Part shown: one piece after another, positions 1 to 11,274 of the stretch
Layout of the letters: each line of letters opens with the position of its first letter
Position numbering within the stretch: position 1 is the stretch's first letter
Assembly (NCBI GenBank): GCA_036898165.1
Contig: CM072534.1
Span: 7,864,501 to 7,928,500, forward strand
Source: Silybum marianum
Lineage: Eukaryota > Streptophyta > Magnoliopsida > Asterales > Asteraceae
Length of the DNA: 64,000 nucleotides
Direction of reading: 5' to 3'
Position numbers and translations under genes: made by a program
The notes under the pieces: model-generated
The model's database searches: none
The model's input: only the letters and a program-made list of their open reading frames with translations
Told to the model about the DNA's origin: nothing

Positions 1-359
1 AGAGCATGTACCGCTATCAATGCTTCCCATACTTTTTATTCTACCTCAAATAACTTCGTCTCATAATTCCAAGCAAAACGACTTAAAGAAACATTTACGC
101 GAAAAATATCATTGCATTGAGCAAAATGATCGTTTAGAGTTTTCAAACGTTTCTTCAAGTGATTTTTGTTGAAAGCCTTGTCAAGAGTTTTACTTAACTC
201 ATCCACCAAATTGGTATATGCTTGGGAAGTGAACGTTCCGTCAATCCTGTTACCTTTATCTTGTTCCTTAAGCATTGCCTGAATAAATGCATCATCCATC
301 TGAGAAGTCCAACAAAATGTCTCCCTCTTGCCATCAGTTACCTTTTTGCTCATGGTCAA
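1..359 (-). pseudogene. Myb/SANT-like ORF of a PIF/Harbinger transposon (partial, broken)
   Basis: The start codon is at 359 on the minus strand and reading runs left off the window. The first ~100 residues have the tryptophan-rich, helix-rich character of the Myb/SANT-like (trihelix) domain: CWTSQMDDAFIQAML near the start and HLKKRLKTLNDHF in the middle. PIF/Harbinger elements usually encode such a protein next to the transposase; in that family it helps bind element ends and localise the transposase. The adjacent minus-strand transposase at 514-1744 supports this pairing. A TAA at 36-38 interrupts the frame, and similar sequence (KVWEALI) resumes immediately after it, so the copy is defective. 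A host trihelix gene is possible but less likely given the neighbour. Confidence 0.7.
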
Positions 360-513
360 TTACTGTGTAATAATCATGGATATTAAACTTAAGAATATTA
401 ATCAACACCACATAACAAAAAATAGATATGATACATAATGTAAAAAAAATCCAAACATTAATCGTTAATCATCCATCAAATAAAAATATTGTGATACAAT
501 AGTAAACAAGTAA

Positions 514-1744
514 TTAGAGATTATTTTCGTTGTAATCACTCCACATTTCATTTGCAATTCTAGTTCTAATTTCTTCTCCTCTATCATCTATTTCTCTTGG
601 AGCATGAGTTTCTTCTTCTTGTGTTGCATTTAATATCTCATTTAACACTTCTTCTTCGAGTTCCTCGTCACGATCTTCTTCAAGTAAAAAGTTGTGTAAG
701 ATGCAACATGCTAAAATATGTCTGATTGTGTTTCACACGAGTAAAATGGTTCAGTCGTACTTATAGTTATAGGAAATCTTTTCTTTAAAACACCAAAGGC
801 TCGTTCAATAGCATTTCGAAGGTTAAATAATTCTTGAGAATTCTGAGGTGCACGAGACGAATATTCCTTCAAATGATATCTAACACCTCTATAGCGAACT
901 TCTAAGGGGTAGACCGGCATCAACCAAATAGTATTTACCTATAAATAATATAAATTTAGTATATTAATATAAGATTAATTATATAACCAACTTATGTTCA
1001 AGATTTTACCTTCGGGAATGAGTAGCTTGTCATTTCTAGTTAGTGCATTTTTTATGATTCTCGAGTCTGATGCCGTGCCTTCGCAACCACTCAAAACATA
1101 TGTAAACTTTGAATCAAATGTACACACTGCTAATACATTTATCGTTGGATATCCCTTAAAACCACGATATCTCGGGGCGTCTTTACAAGATACTCTCACA
1201 CGAACATGTTTTCCATCAATTGGCCCTATACAATCCTTGAAAAATGGATAAATCTTATGTGTTCTTGAATTTCTTTTGGAACCCTATCACCGATTGGTTG
1301 TCTAAGATATTGATCTTTTAATGATATAATTGCACTCAAAACTCGATGGAAATGCCTACTTGTGGTTGATCCAGACCGACGATAAAACCAAGAGACAAAA
1401 CGATTTCTTAAATCATTTCCAACAATATGCAAAAATCTAGCAACTTGTTATTCGACTGACATACGTCTAGATGGTCGAAGGCCACCATCATTCTTTAACT
1501 TTTGACACAATACAATAAAAGCAGTGTCACTCATACGAATTACTTCACGACATCTACCACTTGTTGAGAGGTTGGACAACATCTCATCTCGTACTCGTTG
1601 TCTATGCAACCTCATATCACGGGTAGGTAAACTAACTTGGTGTCTTTGATTTATACGACATATAATAAAATCCACCACCAGACAAACCAAATAAGCTGTT
1701 GCTAAGTGTTGAGTTCTTATTAAATGAAGTATATTATTATCCAT
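514..1744 (-). pseudogene. PIF/Harbinger DDE transposase, broken
   Basis: Reading from 1744 leftwards gives a DDE_Tnp_4-type nuclease in several frames. The order is an N-terminal region (1744-1448), a helix-turn-helix-like stretch (1432-1250), the first catalytic Asp in a GPIDGKHVRV context near 1215, the second Asp in ASDSRI near 1066, and the catalytic Glu in RNAIERAFGVLKKRF near 805. The C-terminal tail runs to a TAA at 514-516. Breaks are a TAA just after SRRMSVE (near 1446), a frameshift near 1245 and further shifts near 920 and 720. A 71-bp AT-rich intron with GT/AG ends fits at 939-1009. The family cuts and pastes DNA with TAA/TTA target duplications. Length (~400 aa) is normal for the family. 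Confidence 0.85.
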
Positions 1745-2562
1745 TGATACATGTGCATATTAATAAAAGAAGTATATTATTCTTAATAAAAGCTATTAAA
1801 TTGATCTTGCTTTTTTCTCTAATTTTCCCATCCACCCAAGAAACAACAAAGCAAAAGAAAAGAGAAAATAATGGCAAAAAAAGGGGTCTCTAGAATCGGC
1901 AACTATGCTGCCATTGTAGACCCTAATTGTTTTCCATGCATAAACTTCAATGCTTCAACATCCTTGCACCCATTATAAGCGCCTTGTTCATCAGGTAAAA
2001 CCCATCTCTTGTTTCTCAAATCTTTTTATATTTTCCATTTTCCATTATCAAATTCAAAACTTTTCTTTAATCTTTCTGATGTTATATTATTTGGGTATTT
2101 TTCCTTTTTCAAGATTTTGCCTTCCTAGCAAATATTAATTCAAAATCTTGGTGGGTTTTGATTCTTTTTTTCAAGATATATTGTATTTATAATTATAGGT
2201 AAGAACAAGATTGTTATTTGGGTTTTTCCCCTTTTCAAGATTTTGCCTTCTTGGGGAAGCTTATTATTTCAAAATCTTGGTGGGTTTTGATTCTTTGAAG
2301 TTCTGATCATGGAGTTCAAGAAATCAACAGAGAAATACTACTACAAATGTTATCACAACGAAAATATCCACGAATATGAACTTATAGAAAGAAAAAGATG
2401 AACATACCTAAGAAGCAAGAGAGAAACAATACTGAATTGGAGAAGCTGCAGGGAGAAGACGCAGAGAGAAGCCGCAGCAGAAAAAAAGACGTGTGTGAAT
2501 TGGTATGAAAAAGGGTTTTTGTTTTTTATCAAGCAGGGGTAATACCGGAATTCTATAAAAAA
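1745..2562. other. Non-coding flank of the Harbinger element
   Basis: I see no convincing gene. The stretch is AT-rich and lies upstream of the transposase start, so it may hold that gene's promoter and 5' leader. It contains the duplicated segment annotated separately. A purine-rich run near 2400-2480 has no recognisable coding content. Confidence 0.5.
2086..2299. repeat. Imperfect direct duplication of ~85-90 bp
   Basis: Positions ~2086-2167 and ~2212-2299 share the order TTTGGGT, CTTTTTCAAGATTTTGCCTTC, then TTCAAAATCTTGGTGGGTTTTGATTC, separated by ~45 bp. The second copy has small insertions. It lies in the presumed 5' region of the Harbinger transposase. Confidence 0.75.
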
Positions 2563-2754
2563 TTAAACGTGCCTCTTTTCTTTCCTTAGCTTTCTTCCCA
2601 AGATTGGGAGGAAAGGTTTGAGAGGAAAGTTTCCAATTTCTTTCCGTCCCCTTCCTTCCCTTTCTTTCCTAATTTTTTTCGAGAACACGTTTCTTTTTAC
2701 TTTCTCTCCCTTTCCGTCCCTTTCCTTCGTTAAATGAGTTTCGAGAACACAGCG
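2563..2754. repeat. PIF/Harbinger terminal region (TIR end), possibly a truncated MITE
   Basis: This pyrimidine-rich stretch ends with TTTCGAGAACACAGCG at 2739-2754. The terminus and the ~130 bp inside it (a GGGAGGAAAG hairpin and CCTTCC-rich tract) resemble the right end of the MITE at 39251-39683. A second copy of CGAGAACACG lies internally near 2686-2696, so two termini may be stacked. It is either the right end of the Harbinger element on its left or a separate related MITE at that boundary. Confidence 0.6.
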
Positions 2755-2790
2755 TGAAGGAGCTTGTGTCAACACTATATCCTAATTTAT

Positions 2791-3889
2791 TCAAGAGACT
2801 ACCAGAAACCAGTTTTTTTCGAATTTTCGGTACACACAAAACGTTAAAAGTTCAATAAATTTTCCAAAACTAAATTCTAATCTAACTAGGCCACGTCCAA
2901 AAATAAGAGCACTCGACTCGTTTCTCATGTCAGGCACAGATCCTTGCACACAAGACATGTTACTCCTGAGTCGATCCACCAAGCAATATCATCATCATGT
3001 ACACAAAATGATTCGAATATTAGTGGTACATAATTCGGATTGAATTAAAACCAAACTAAAAAAGTGACCTTATTGTGGGTCTTGATCCTTTGATCCTTGC
3101 TCACCACCACTATTGTTTGTTCCATTATTTTTCTTGATAACCCAACAATCGCGTATAAGATGGCCGGTCGTACCACACGTCCAACAAGTCAACTCTACCT
3201 TTTTGTTGGGAACTGTCTTGGCTTCATTGAACTTACTTTATCCGTTGAAAGAATTAGACTAGCCCTCTTGCACCATATTGACCGAAGGTATAGAAACCGA
3301 CTTTTTTTTGGTTTCTCAGTCTCTTGAGCTCTTAGAGATTCCTCTATACGCAAGTGACTCCCGAGTTCTACATGGGACAACTCTTCCTGTTTTGCTTAAA
3401 CATGTGCTTAAAGTCTTTCCAAGAGGGAGGCAACTTATCAATAATGCTCAATACGGAGATGGATTCCTCCATCATCATATTATGTTGAGCATATTACCCT
3501 ATGATGCGCAAAATCTCATTGTATTGCTCCATAATGTGTCTTGAATCCACCATCTTGTAATTATAAAAATTACTCACGAGGAACTTCTTACTAGAAGCAT
3601 CCTCGACCATGTATTTGGACTCAAGAGAATCCCATAGCTCTTTGGAGGACTCACCATTTTGATAAATATTGAAGAGGGAGTCACACATACCGTTCAAGAT
3701 GTAGTTGCAAGATATGCAGTCATCGTTCTCCCATTTACCCCGACGTCGTGTCATTTCCAACGTTTCGTCTTCCATCACTTCCGAAATCGGTGTACTAAAC
3801 ACGTACAAAACCTTCAACGTAATCAAAAGGAAGTGCATCTTCTTTTGCCATCTTCTTAAATTGACACCTTGAAACTTCTCGAGTTTGGT
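2791..3889 (-). pseudogene. Copia-1 gag-protease remnant
   Basis: From 3884 leftwards the frame shows a Copia gag (UBN2-type) domain with LRRWQKKMHFLL and LNGMCDSLF motifs down to about 3494. The reading frame then breaks repeatedly. A CCHC zinc knuckle (CWTCGTTGHLIRDC) is legible around 3140-3180 and a protease active-site motif (DSG in WWIDSGVTC) near 2950-2970. The same domains in the same order occur in Copia-C. The gag N-terminus lies on the far side of Gypsy-1 at 34097-34138. Frameshifts after the gag and in the protease make it non-functional. Confidence 0.85.
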
Positions 3890-5621
3890 TGTAACACTCC
3901 TAAAAATGGGAGTTAATTTAAACCAAATAAATAAATAAACATCACCCAAAACATGAGGAGGAGTAATAGAGTTTACAACTTCAAATGGATACTAGATGAC
4001 AACCTATTAATCTATACAACTTAAAATACAGATTAAGTTCGGGTGTCTCTAAATCCTCAAAATATACTTCCAAGCAACACCGTCTATACACACGAAGGTG
4101 TACTTCAAAAAGGATGCCTTTACCGGCATCTAGCTTCACTCAACCCTTCAAGCCCCACTAGGACGCTCACCTGTTATACATGTCATTTTAAGAAAAAGTG
4201 TTAGGCTTAATGCCTAGTGAGAACAAACAGTTCAAATATGGAAAGCTAGTAAATCTTCGAAAGCGGTAAATAAACATTTAACCAAAAAGCCTTTCCAAAA
4301 TCCTTTTTTTTCTTCCGCTATTTACTCCTAAAAGATACGCCTTCTTTCTTCTTGAGGGAAACATACGGGAGCGACCCGCCATTGCATCAAGCTCGACCCC
4401 AACCGGGATCTTAGTCGATGAAAGTAAGCACGACCAAATATCAATCTTCGGCTATACTAGTGACAAGTTCAACCCTAAAACTAGGATGTATTACTTATCA
4501 CTCTTCCGAACAAGATCAACCCCAAACCTGGATTTATCACTTGCTCCCTTCCTCAAATACTTCCGACTATTATGCCTATGGATCCATTTACACTAGTCTA
4601 ACTTCCTAATACATCCATTTCCGATGTATTAACTTCCCTTCACAAAATCTTTGTGAAGTATTATACCATGTTTCCAAAACCTTCCTTCCCAAAATTAGGT
4701 CAAAATAACATTTAGGTTCATACATCATATTTCTTATCAATAAACTCGTAAAAGTATTTTAAAACCGCCCCTTGTACTCATTTCATCATTTTAAAGAGAA
4801 ACCCTAGATTATACATTTTGATCTAGTTTTCCCAAAATCTTCCAAGTATAGAAATACTTGTTTTAACATCATACAGAAGGTAAATACATCATTTGACCTT
4901 TATAAAGTTTTAGAAAAGTAAGAATGAATTCACAAGCTAGAGTTTGAGGAAACCCTAGAATAGTCTCTAGGATGGAGAAGATGAGAACTTGAAGAACACC
5001 ACCAATGGAAGCTTTAAATACTTGAACCACCCTTGAATCCTCAACTTGGAAGGAGTATTAAATGTGTTGAGATGAAGTAGGTGAGACGAGTGAAACCCTA
5101 AAATCGCCACCAATGAGATGCTCTCAATATTGACTTTAATATCTGATAAAAATGAGAGAATCAAGTTGAAAAACGTGCTTAAGGTGCGATTCTGAACAAC
5201 ACGGGCGACCTTGTCCTGCGATGTTGACATGGCAGTATCGCCATGTCAGTATCGTCTCTTCAGTACCGTAACTCCTGGTTCTGGGCTTGATTTTCCTCCC
5301 GGGCGACACTGCCCTCGGATTGTTGACATGCCAGCATCGCCGTGTCACAATCGCTCGTCTGGTATCGTAACTCAACATCGAACACACCTGATTCAAGGTC
5401 TTGGGCGATTCTGCCCTGGCTATATTGACATGGCAGTCTCTCCTGGCAGTCTAGCCGGGAAGGTTCCGAGTGCGTTTTGCCTTCTTTTTTCGTTCGCTTT
5501 CCTCTGTTTCGAAGTTACCCATTATTTTATCGACGAAACACTTCATCTAAAATTCCGAAGATCATAATATTGGAGATGCTTATAACATAAAATCTTAATC
5601 ACCAAAATTCCGGGTGTTACA
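3890..5621 (-). repeat. Gypsy-1 3' LTR
   Basis: It starts TGTAACACTCC and ends CGGGTGTTACA in plus orientation, and matches 32352-34091 throughout with substitutions and small indels. A GC-richer block at ~5195-5480 contains repeated and inverted copies of GACATGGCAGTATCGCC-like sequence, in what would be U3. Short ORFs here are LTR artefacts. A polypurine tract (minus strand, 5622-5640) directly precedes it. Confidence 0.95.
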
Positions 5622-5642
5622 ATCCTCCCACCCTTGAATTTA

Positions 5643-5658
5643 ATTTCGTCCTCGAAAT
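5643..5658 (-). other. Conserved 16-nt motif after the Gypsy-1 pol stop
   Basis: The minus strand reads ATTTCGAGGACGAAAT, a near-palindrome lying 7 bp after the pol stop codon and just before the polypurine tract. The same 16 bases occur at 58314-58329, in the equivalent place next to the Gypsy-2 3' LTR. This fits a conserved post-pol element of the lineage. Confidence 0.7.
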
Positions 5659-5665
5659 TTTACAA

Positions 5666-6970
5666 CTACCCAAACAGGTTAGGATGCCTTCTCTTCATGT
5701 CCTCTTCCGCTTCCCTTGTCACGTTTGACCCTCCATGGTTCTTCCATTGGACTTTAACCATGACAATTTCTTTATGACGAAGCATTTTTTACTTTCTTCC
5801 CAAAATAGTCTCCGGCTCTTCCACACAACGACTATTATCGACCCGAATCTCCGAGAGAGGCTCTTATTCCGATAAACATTTCCTTAAGTAACATATGTGG
5901 AACGTTGGATGTATGCCGGCCATTTCGGGTGGCAATTCCAACTTATAAGCTTGTCGTCCCATCTTTTCTAAAATTTTAAACGGTCCTAAAACGAGGACTA
6001 AGCTTCCCACGTTTTCCAAACCTTATGATACCCTTCCAAGGAGATACTTTGAGCATAACATGCTCGCCTACATGGAACTCTATGGGTCTTCTCTTCTTGT
6101 TGGTATAACTCTTTTGACGATCTTGAGCCGCTTTTAGCCGCTCACGAATAGTTTTCACTTTGTCGGTCGTCTCTTGCACAATCTCGGGCCCGGAGAATTG
6201 CTTCTCGCCCGCTTCTAACCAACATACCGGTGTTCTACATTTCCGTCCATACAAAGCTTCAAACGGTGCAATTCCAATGCTAGAATGGTAACTATTATTG
6301 TAAGCAAACTCTACAAGCGGTAGATGTGAATCCCAATTTCCACCAAAATCAAAAACACATGATCTAAGCATGTCTTCGAGAGTTTGAATAGTTCATTCAC
6401 TCTAGCCGTCTGTTTGAGGGTGGAACTCCGTACTTAGGTTTATCTTGGTGCCTAACCCCATTTGTAGACCATTCCAAAAGTGAGAGGTAAATCGGCTATC
6501 ACGATCCGACACGATAGTCAAAGGCACACCATCCCTTGCAACAATTTCATCCACGTACAACTTAGCCAGCTTGTCAACTGGGCCGGCTTCTCGCATTGCT
6601 AAAAAGTAAGCACTTTTTGTCAATATATCCACCACTACCCATATAGTATCGTGGCCCTTTAAGGTCTTTGGTACATTTGTCACAAAGTCCAGAGTAAGGT
6701 GCTCCCATTTCCATTCTGGGATCTCCAATGATTAAAGACTTCCATACGGTCGTTGGTGTTCGCTTTAACTTGTAAATAAGTCACACATCTCTCCATGTAT
6801 CTAGCCACATCTAACTTCATGACGGGCCACCAATAAGTTAACTTCAAATCTCTATACATTTTGGTACTACCCGGATGTATGGAGTACTTAGACTTGTGAG
6901 CGTCTTCCAAGAGTAGTTCTCGGTTGCAAACACGTCCTCGGAATAGTTTCAAAACTCGGGATAGGACCAT
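5666..6970 (-). pseudogene. Gypsy-1 integrase and chromodomain (3' part of pol), broken
   Basis: From 6970 leftwards comes the zinc-binding HHCC part (AHKSKYSIHPGSTKMYRDLK; the second Cys position reads Tyr in CVTYLQ). The core follows with LDFV and VSDRDSRF as the first two catalytic Asp contexts, then the GKW-type region, and a chromodomain-like tail (MVKVQWKNHGG) near 5700 ending with TAG at 5666-5668. Disablements are a frameshift near 6700, two stops after HPQTDG near 6390-6400 flanking the catalytic Glu, a one-base frameshift near 5980 and two stops in the tail. The two stops near the catalytic Glu look like C-to-T changes, one at a CAG and one at a CGA codon. The protein would insert element DNA and target chromatin through its chromodomain. 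Confidence 0.9.
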
Positions 6971-7139
6971 AAGTCCTAAGTTAGGAAAGTTTTATAAAGA
7001 AGGAAAGATTTTATTGTAATATTCCATATTATGTTTTAGATCTTATGGGCTTGGGCTTATCATGTAATAGACATCTATTATATAAAAGAGTCTAGGGTAG
7101 AGGATTCGTGAATGAGAGTCATTTAGTTACATTCGCGTT
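6967..7139 (+). repeat. Short LTR-like segment at the Gypsy-1/Copia-A junction
   Basis: These ~173 bases begin GTTAGGAAAG and end CAATAAAACA, contain a TATA-like ATTATATAAAAG near 7078, and match neither flank. The layout resembles a short plus-oriented LTR, perhaps of a TRIM or Copia element. There is no matching partner or clear duplication, so this is a weak call. Confidence 0.35.
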
Positions 7140-7925
7140 TGTAATTCTTTAATGCTTTCATCAATAAAACAGCCGACTCGATAAAACTGTCGAGAGTATG
7201 ATTTTTGAACTCTGTGATATTGTCAATTCTAATGGTTTGTGCGGTAAGCTCCAATTTTACTTGAATGGCCTTTAAGAAAGTTATGATTGTCTCGAGAGCT
7301 TCATCCTTTGTTCGTAGAAATGTGACCCAAGTGAAGCGGGAGAAGTCATCGACCATCACTAGGACGTACTTCTTACCGTGTATGCTTTGAGTTCGCATTG
7401 GACCGCACAAATCCATATGAATGAGTTGGAAAGGTCATGTGGTGTTGTGTTCTACTTTTAGCTTGTGAGTGACTTTCTTCATTTTTCCTTTTTCGCATGC
7501 ATCACAGATGTGTGGTTTATCAAACTTGATCTTTGGCAGGCCATTGACTAATCCCCCAATCAAGAGTCGATTGATATTCTTGAAATTTAGATGGGATAGT
7601 CTTTGATGCCAAAGCCAATTTTTAGCATTAGTCACTTCCGAAACGAGACACACAGCTGTGGGAGGTGGAACTTGAGACATGTCGATTGTGTACAGATTTG
7701 ACTTTCGAGAACTAGCGAGAAGTTCTTTGCCTTCATAAGTACGTACGCAACACCGTTCAGGTCTGAAATTGACTTCCAGTTCTTTGTCACAGAATTTTCC
7801 AATGCTCAACAAGTTGTGGCTTAGCCCTTGAACATAGGAGACATCAGAAATGGTGATGTTCTTTTGAATAATGTCACCTAGACCTTTGATTGGTGCTAAG
7901 TGATTGTTGCCAAACCTTACGTAAC
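7123..7925 (-). pseudogene. Copia-A protease end, GAG-pre-integrase and integrase start
   Basis: Reading from 7925 leftwards resumes the protease-region frame cut by Copia-B. It continues with the pre-integrase zinc module (WLWHQRLSHLNFKNINRL and CDACEKGK at ~7625-7485) and the integrase core start (MDLCGPMRT, VDDFSRFTWVTFL, about 7416-7200). Homology stops after FKNHTLDSFIES near 7170, before the catalytic Glu. A frameshift separates the two parts near 7430. RT and RNase H are absent. Confidence 0.88.
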
Positions 7926-8282
7926 GGAAAGAACATAAAAGATAGCTTCAAAACACTTACCATAAAGTTCTGAAGATTTAACTCAAGTTCTGAAGAAGTT
8001 CTGAAGATGTTCTGAAGAACTTCTGAAGACAGTTTCTGAAGACAGTTCAGAACCACTTCTGAACTTTCTCTGTTATCTTGTTTGTTGTTACTTTAGACTT
8101 TCCAGTTTGTATATAAATAGAAGTTTGTTAGATCTTTAAAGTTGGTTGTTCTAGATTTGTTCTTGTACTATATATGACATATCTGTAATCTTTGAATATC
8201 AATACAATATACAACTTCAGTGTTCTAAATTCTGCGTTCTTTATTGAGTTTGTTGTTCATCCTTGATATCTGGGTTCTAACA
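7926..8282 (+). repeat. Copia-B 5' LTR
   Basis: The LTR ends GGGTTCTAACA, and its start reads GGAAAGAACA where the other copy reads TCAAAGAACA. Both are consistent with an ancestral TG start. A TATA-like TATATAAATAG lies near 8109. The first ~130 bases carry tandem TTCTGAAGAA-type repeats. Confidence 0.95.
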
Positions 8283-8284
8283 AT

Positions 8285-8297
8285 TGGTATCAGAGCC
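8285..8297 (+). other. Copia-B primer binding site (initiator Met tRNA type)
   Basis: TGGTATCAGAGCC lies two bases after the LTR end. It is the common plant LTR-retrotransposon site complementary to the 3' end of initiator methionine tRNA. Confidence 0.93.
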
Positions 8298-8453
8298 AAT
8301 TCATCTTACGATCTGGTAATCAATTCAGTTACGTAATTGTTAGATCTGACAGTTTCTTAAATTCTTGAAATCTTGAATTAATATTTCGAAGATTAATTCA
8401 AATTGTGCTTCAATCATTACCAAAGGTGAATTAAGCGATCAATCAAATCAAAA

Positions 8454-9805
8454 ATGAACAAAGACATCGCTTCCATCGGATCTGAAACAAAACCTCCTAC
8501 CCTGTTCTTGGGCGAATATCATCAATGGCGGATTCGTATGATCCAATTTTTGGATAATATTGATGAAGCTTTGATGCAATCAATAGTGAATGGTCCTCTT
8601 GAAGTGTATGTGGAAAGCCCTGCTGTTCCTCGCACTGAAACAACTCCAGAAATTCCAGCAACAAGAATTAGAAATTTTTTTGGAGTGTAAAGTAATGCTG
8701 AAAAGGAACAAAGATAGATAAGAGAGCTCTTACTCTTCTGACAATGGCTATATCAAATGAAATATTCAACAGGGTTGATAGTTTAACTTCTGTAAAACCA
8801 TGTGGGATGAAGTTGAGGCTCAGATGCAGGGGAAAAGCTCAAGCACAGAGATTAAACATATGTATTGGTACCTATGAAAACTTTAGATACAAGGAGGGAG
8901 AGGCTATTACTGATACTTATCACAGATTTAACAACATTCTGAATGATCTATGGAGAAATGGAGTTCATAAATCAAATTATGAAATCAATAACAAATTTCT
9001 GAACAATCTTGGTAATGAATGGTCAAGTTTTTCTGATAACATGATCACAAGAAATCTATCCAACAAATCCATTCATGATGTGTATGGTATTTTGTTCCAA
9101 CAAGAGGACAAAATAAAGATCAGACAGAATGAGTTAAAGAAAACAAATGAGAATACTGTGGCTTTAATCAGTAAGAAAATTAATAGTTCATTAAAACTAT
9201 GTGATATTCCTGAAACCAATATTTGTGATGGAAATGAATCAGATGAAGAACTAAAGAGAATTTCTGAAGGTATAGCCTTCATGACAAAGCTGTTTCATCA
9301 GAGATACAACCAGAAGTATAAGAACAAGCCTAAAATTGATGAAGGATCAAAGAAAGTATTTGGTCAAGAAAATGTTCCAAAAGATACTTCTGAACCAGCC
9401 AGGTGTTTCAACTGTGGAAAACCAGGGCACTTTGCAAGACAGTGCAAAATGCCTAAAGTCAAGAATACCGGTTATTATGAAAAGAAACATATGCTTTCTA
9501 AGAAGATGGATGTCAATCCTGCTCTAGTAACCAAGTATGTAGAAGACTGGCTGAATTGGACTGATGATGAGGCTGATGAAGAGGTTGCTCACCATGCAAC
9601 AAATTGCTTTATGTGTCAGATGACTCCAGAAGACACACATTCTCATGATACTGAGGTAACCACTTCTTCTGAACTTATTTCTGAAACTATCTCATCAAAT
9701 TCTGAAACTACTGAAACTTCTCAAATAAACTTACAAGATCAAATTCTGAATATGAATTCAGAATTTGAAACTTTAAGAAACAGAATAAAAGGAGAAGGTT
9801 ATTAG
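8454..9805 (+). pseudogene. Copia-B gag with zinc knuckle, frameshifted
   Basis: Translation starts at ATG 8454 (KPPTLFLGEYHQWRIRMIQFL, a Copia gag N-terminus) and breaks after 8690. A second frame from 8744 continues the gag (YENFRYKEGEAITDTYHRFNNI) into a CCHC knuckle CFNCGKPGHFARQC at ~9408-9450, which binds element RNA. The frame stops at 9803-9805. The domain order is normal for Copia, but the break between 8690 and 8744 separates the two halves. Confidence 0.88.
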
Positions 9806-11204
9806 TTAATCAATTCAGAATAGAAAGTTAAGTATACAAAGTAAATTGTCAAAATGCTTAAGAAACTCTTGAGAAGATTTCTAAAGAAAAATCTGAATTA
9901 AAAGAAAAAATGGATAATATGCAAAAGGAAATAGTGAATGCTAAATCTGAAACAGAGGTTATGAATATCAAAATGAATTTTCTAAATCAAGAAAGACTTG
10001 AGTTATACAGAAAGGTTAAGGAATTAGAAGATTTGAATTTCAAAAAGGGTCAAACTGAGCAAACTTTGAATATTTTAACAAGTCGGGCTAAGAATTCAAA
10101 ATTTTACAATATAAAAACAGGTTTAGGATACACTGAAAGTCCAGTTCTGAAAAAAGCACCATCAAATTTATATGACATTTCAAACATGAAATTTTTTAAT
10201 TAAAAAAGTAAAGGACTAGTAAGTGAACCTGTAGATCATTCTTTGCCTGAGAGAATTCCTTTTGTAAAAGCAGAAGTTTTGTTTGCTGATGAATCTGAAA
10301 CACGTTCTGAAGAAATTAAGTCTACATCTGAACCTATTTCTGAAATCATTTCTGAAGAAAAGTCTGAGATCACTTCTGAACTTGTTTCTGAATCTATTTC
10401 TGAACAACTTACTTCAGAAGTTCATTAGAATTCTTCAAAATTAAAGAAAGAAGACATTTCTGAAGAAAACTTATGAAGAATTTTCAGATATTGAATCTTT
10501 AGATGATAAGGAAGAATTTTCAAAGATTTTCTTTGATGATTCTGAAAATGATTCTGAAGAAAAATTTAAACCATCATCAGATTCAGAAAGCAAAATTAAA
10601 ATTTCAAAACTAAACAATTTTGCTTCAGAAATGACTCAGAACATATTCTCAGATTTAATGAATGCTTCAGATTCTGACAAAGATGATTCTTCAAAAGATA
10701 TCAATTTTACTTCTGAATATTCCAAATTTTCAAATTCCACTAAAACTGAATTCTTCTTTAAAAGGAAAATCATCTATGTCAACTTCAGATTTCATCACTA
10801 GAGTCAAATCTTTTGAAGAAGGACAAACTTCAATTCCTAAATCTAAATCTCTTAACTCTAAAGTTAAGCAAAACAAAAATAAATTTTTTTATCCTAATAT
10901 TCATTCTTTATCTGTTTCAGAGTTATCCTCTCTAGTATGTAAGAAAAAGGGAGACAACTTATCAGACAAAGACAAACTAGATAGGTTTCCTGTTTTTCAT
11001 AAAAATGTTGTAACCAAAAACACCAAGATGAATAAAAGAAAGCATTCAGTTTCAAATCTCAAATTTGTTCATTCTTATTTCAATTCTGCACAAAATGGTT
11101 ATCCTTCTGAATCAAATGTGATAAAACAAAAACAGAAATATAAAAGGAATTCTTTAGCATATGGCAAACCAAAAATGACTACTAATCTGAATAAGACCAA
11201 ATAA
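9806..11204 (+). pseudogene. Copia-B gag-pol spacer: coiled coil and Ser/Glu-rich region
   Basis: Three broken frames follow the zinc knuckle. Positions 9910-10203 encode a coiled coil ending in KKGQTEQTLNIL, the same spacer signature as in Copia-A (KIGQTEQTIHL near 27965). Positions 10243-10428 encode Ser-Glu repeats (units such as ISE, TSE, VSE). Positions 10662-11204 encode a basic, Ser/Lys-rich stretch. Such long coiled-coil spacers between knuckle and protease occur in this group of Copia elements; their role is not established. The frame ends at 11202-11204 without reaching a protease. Confidence 0.7.
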
Positions 11205-11210
11205 GCAAAC

Positions 11211-11270
11211 ATAAATTCTGTGTTCTTTATTGAGTTTGTTCTTCATCTTTGATATCTGGGTTCTAATAAT
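11211..11270 (+). repeat. Copia-B LTR 3'-end remnant inside the element
   Basis: About 57 bases here match the last bases of the Copia-B LTRs (TTCTGTGTTCTTTATTGAG, then TGATATCTGGGTTCTAA). They lie between the gag spacer and the RT tail, exactly where protease, integrase and most of RT are missing. Confidence 0.88.
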
Positions 11271-11274
11271 AGAT

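Noticed and set aside
7926..8060. Heat-shock elements in the Copia-B LTR, as in ONSEN-type elements
   Set aside because: The repeats read TTC-T-GAA with one intervening base; the heat-shock consensus needs two bases between inverted GAA units, and I find no clean array.
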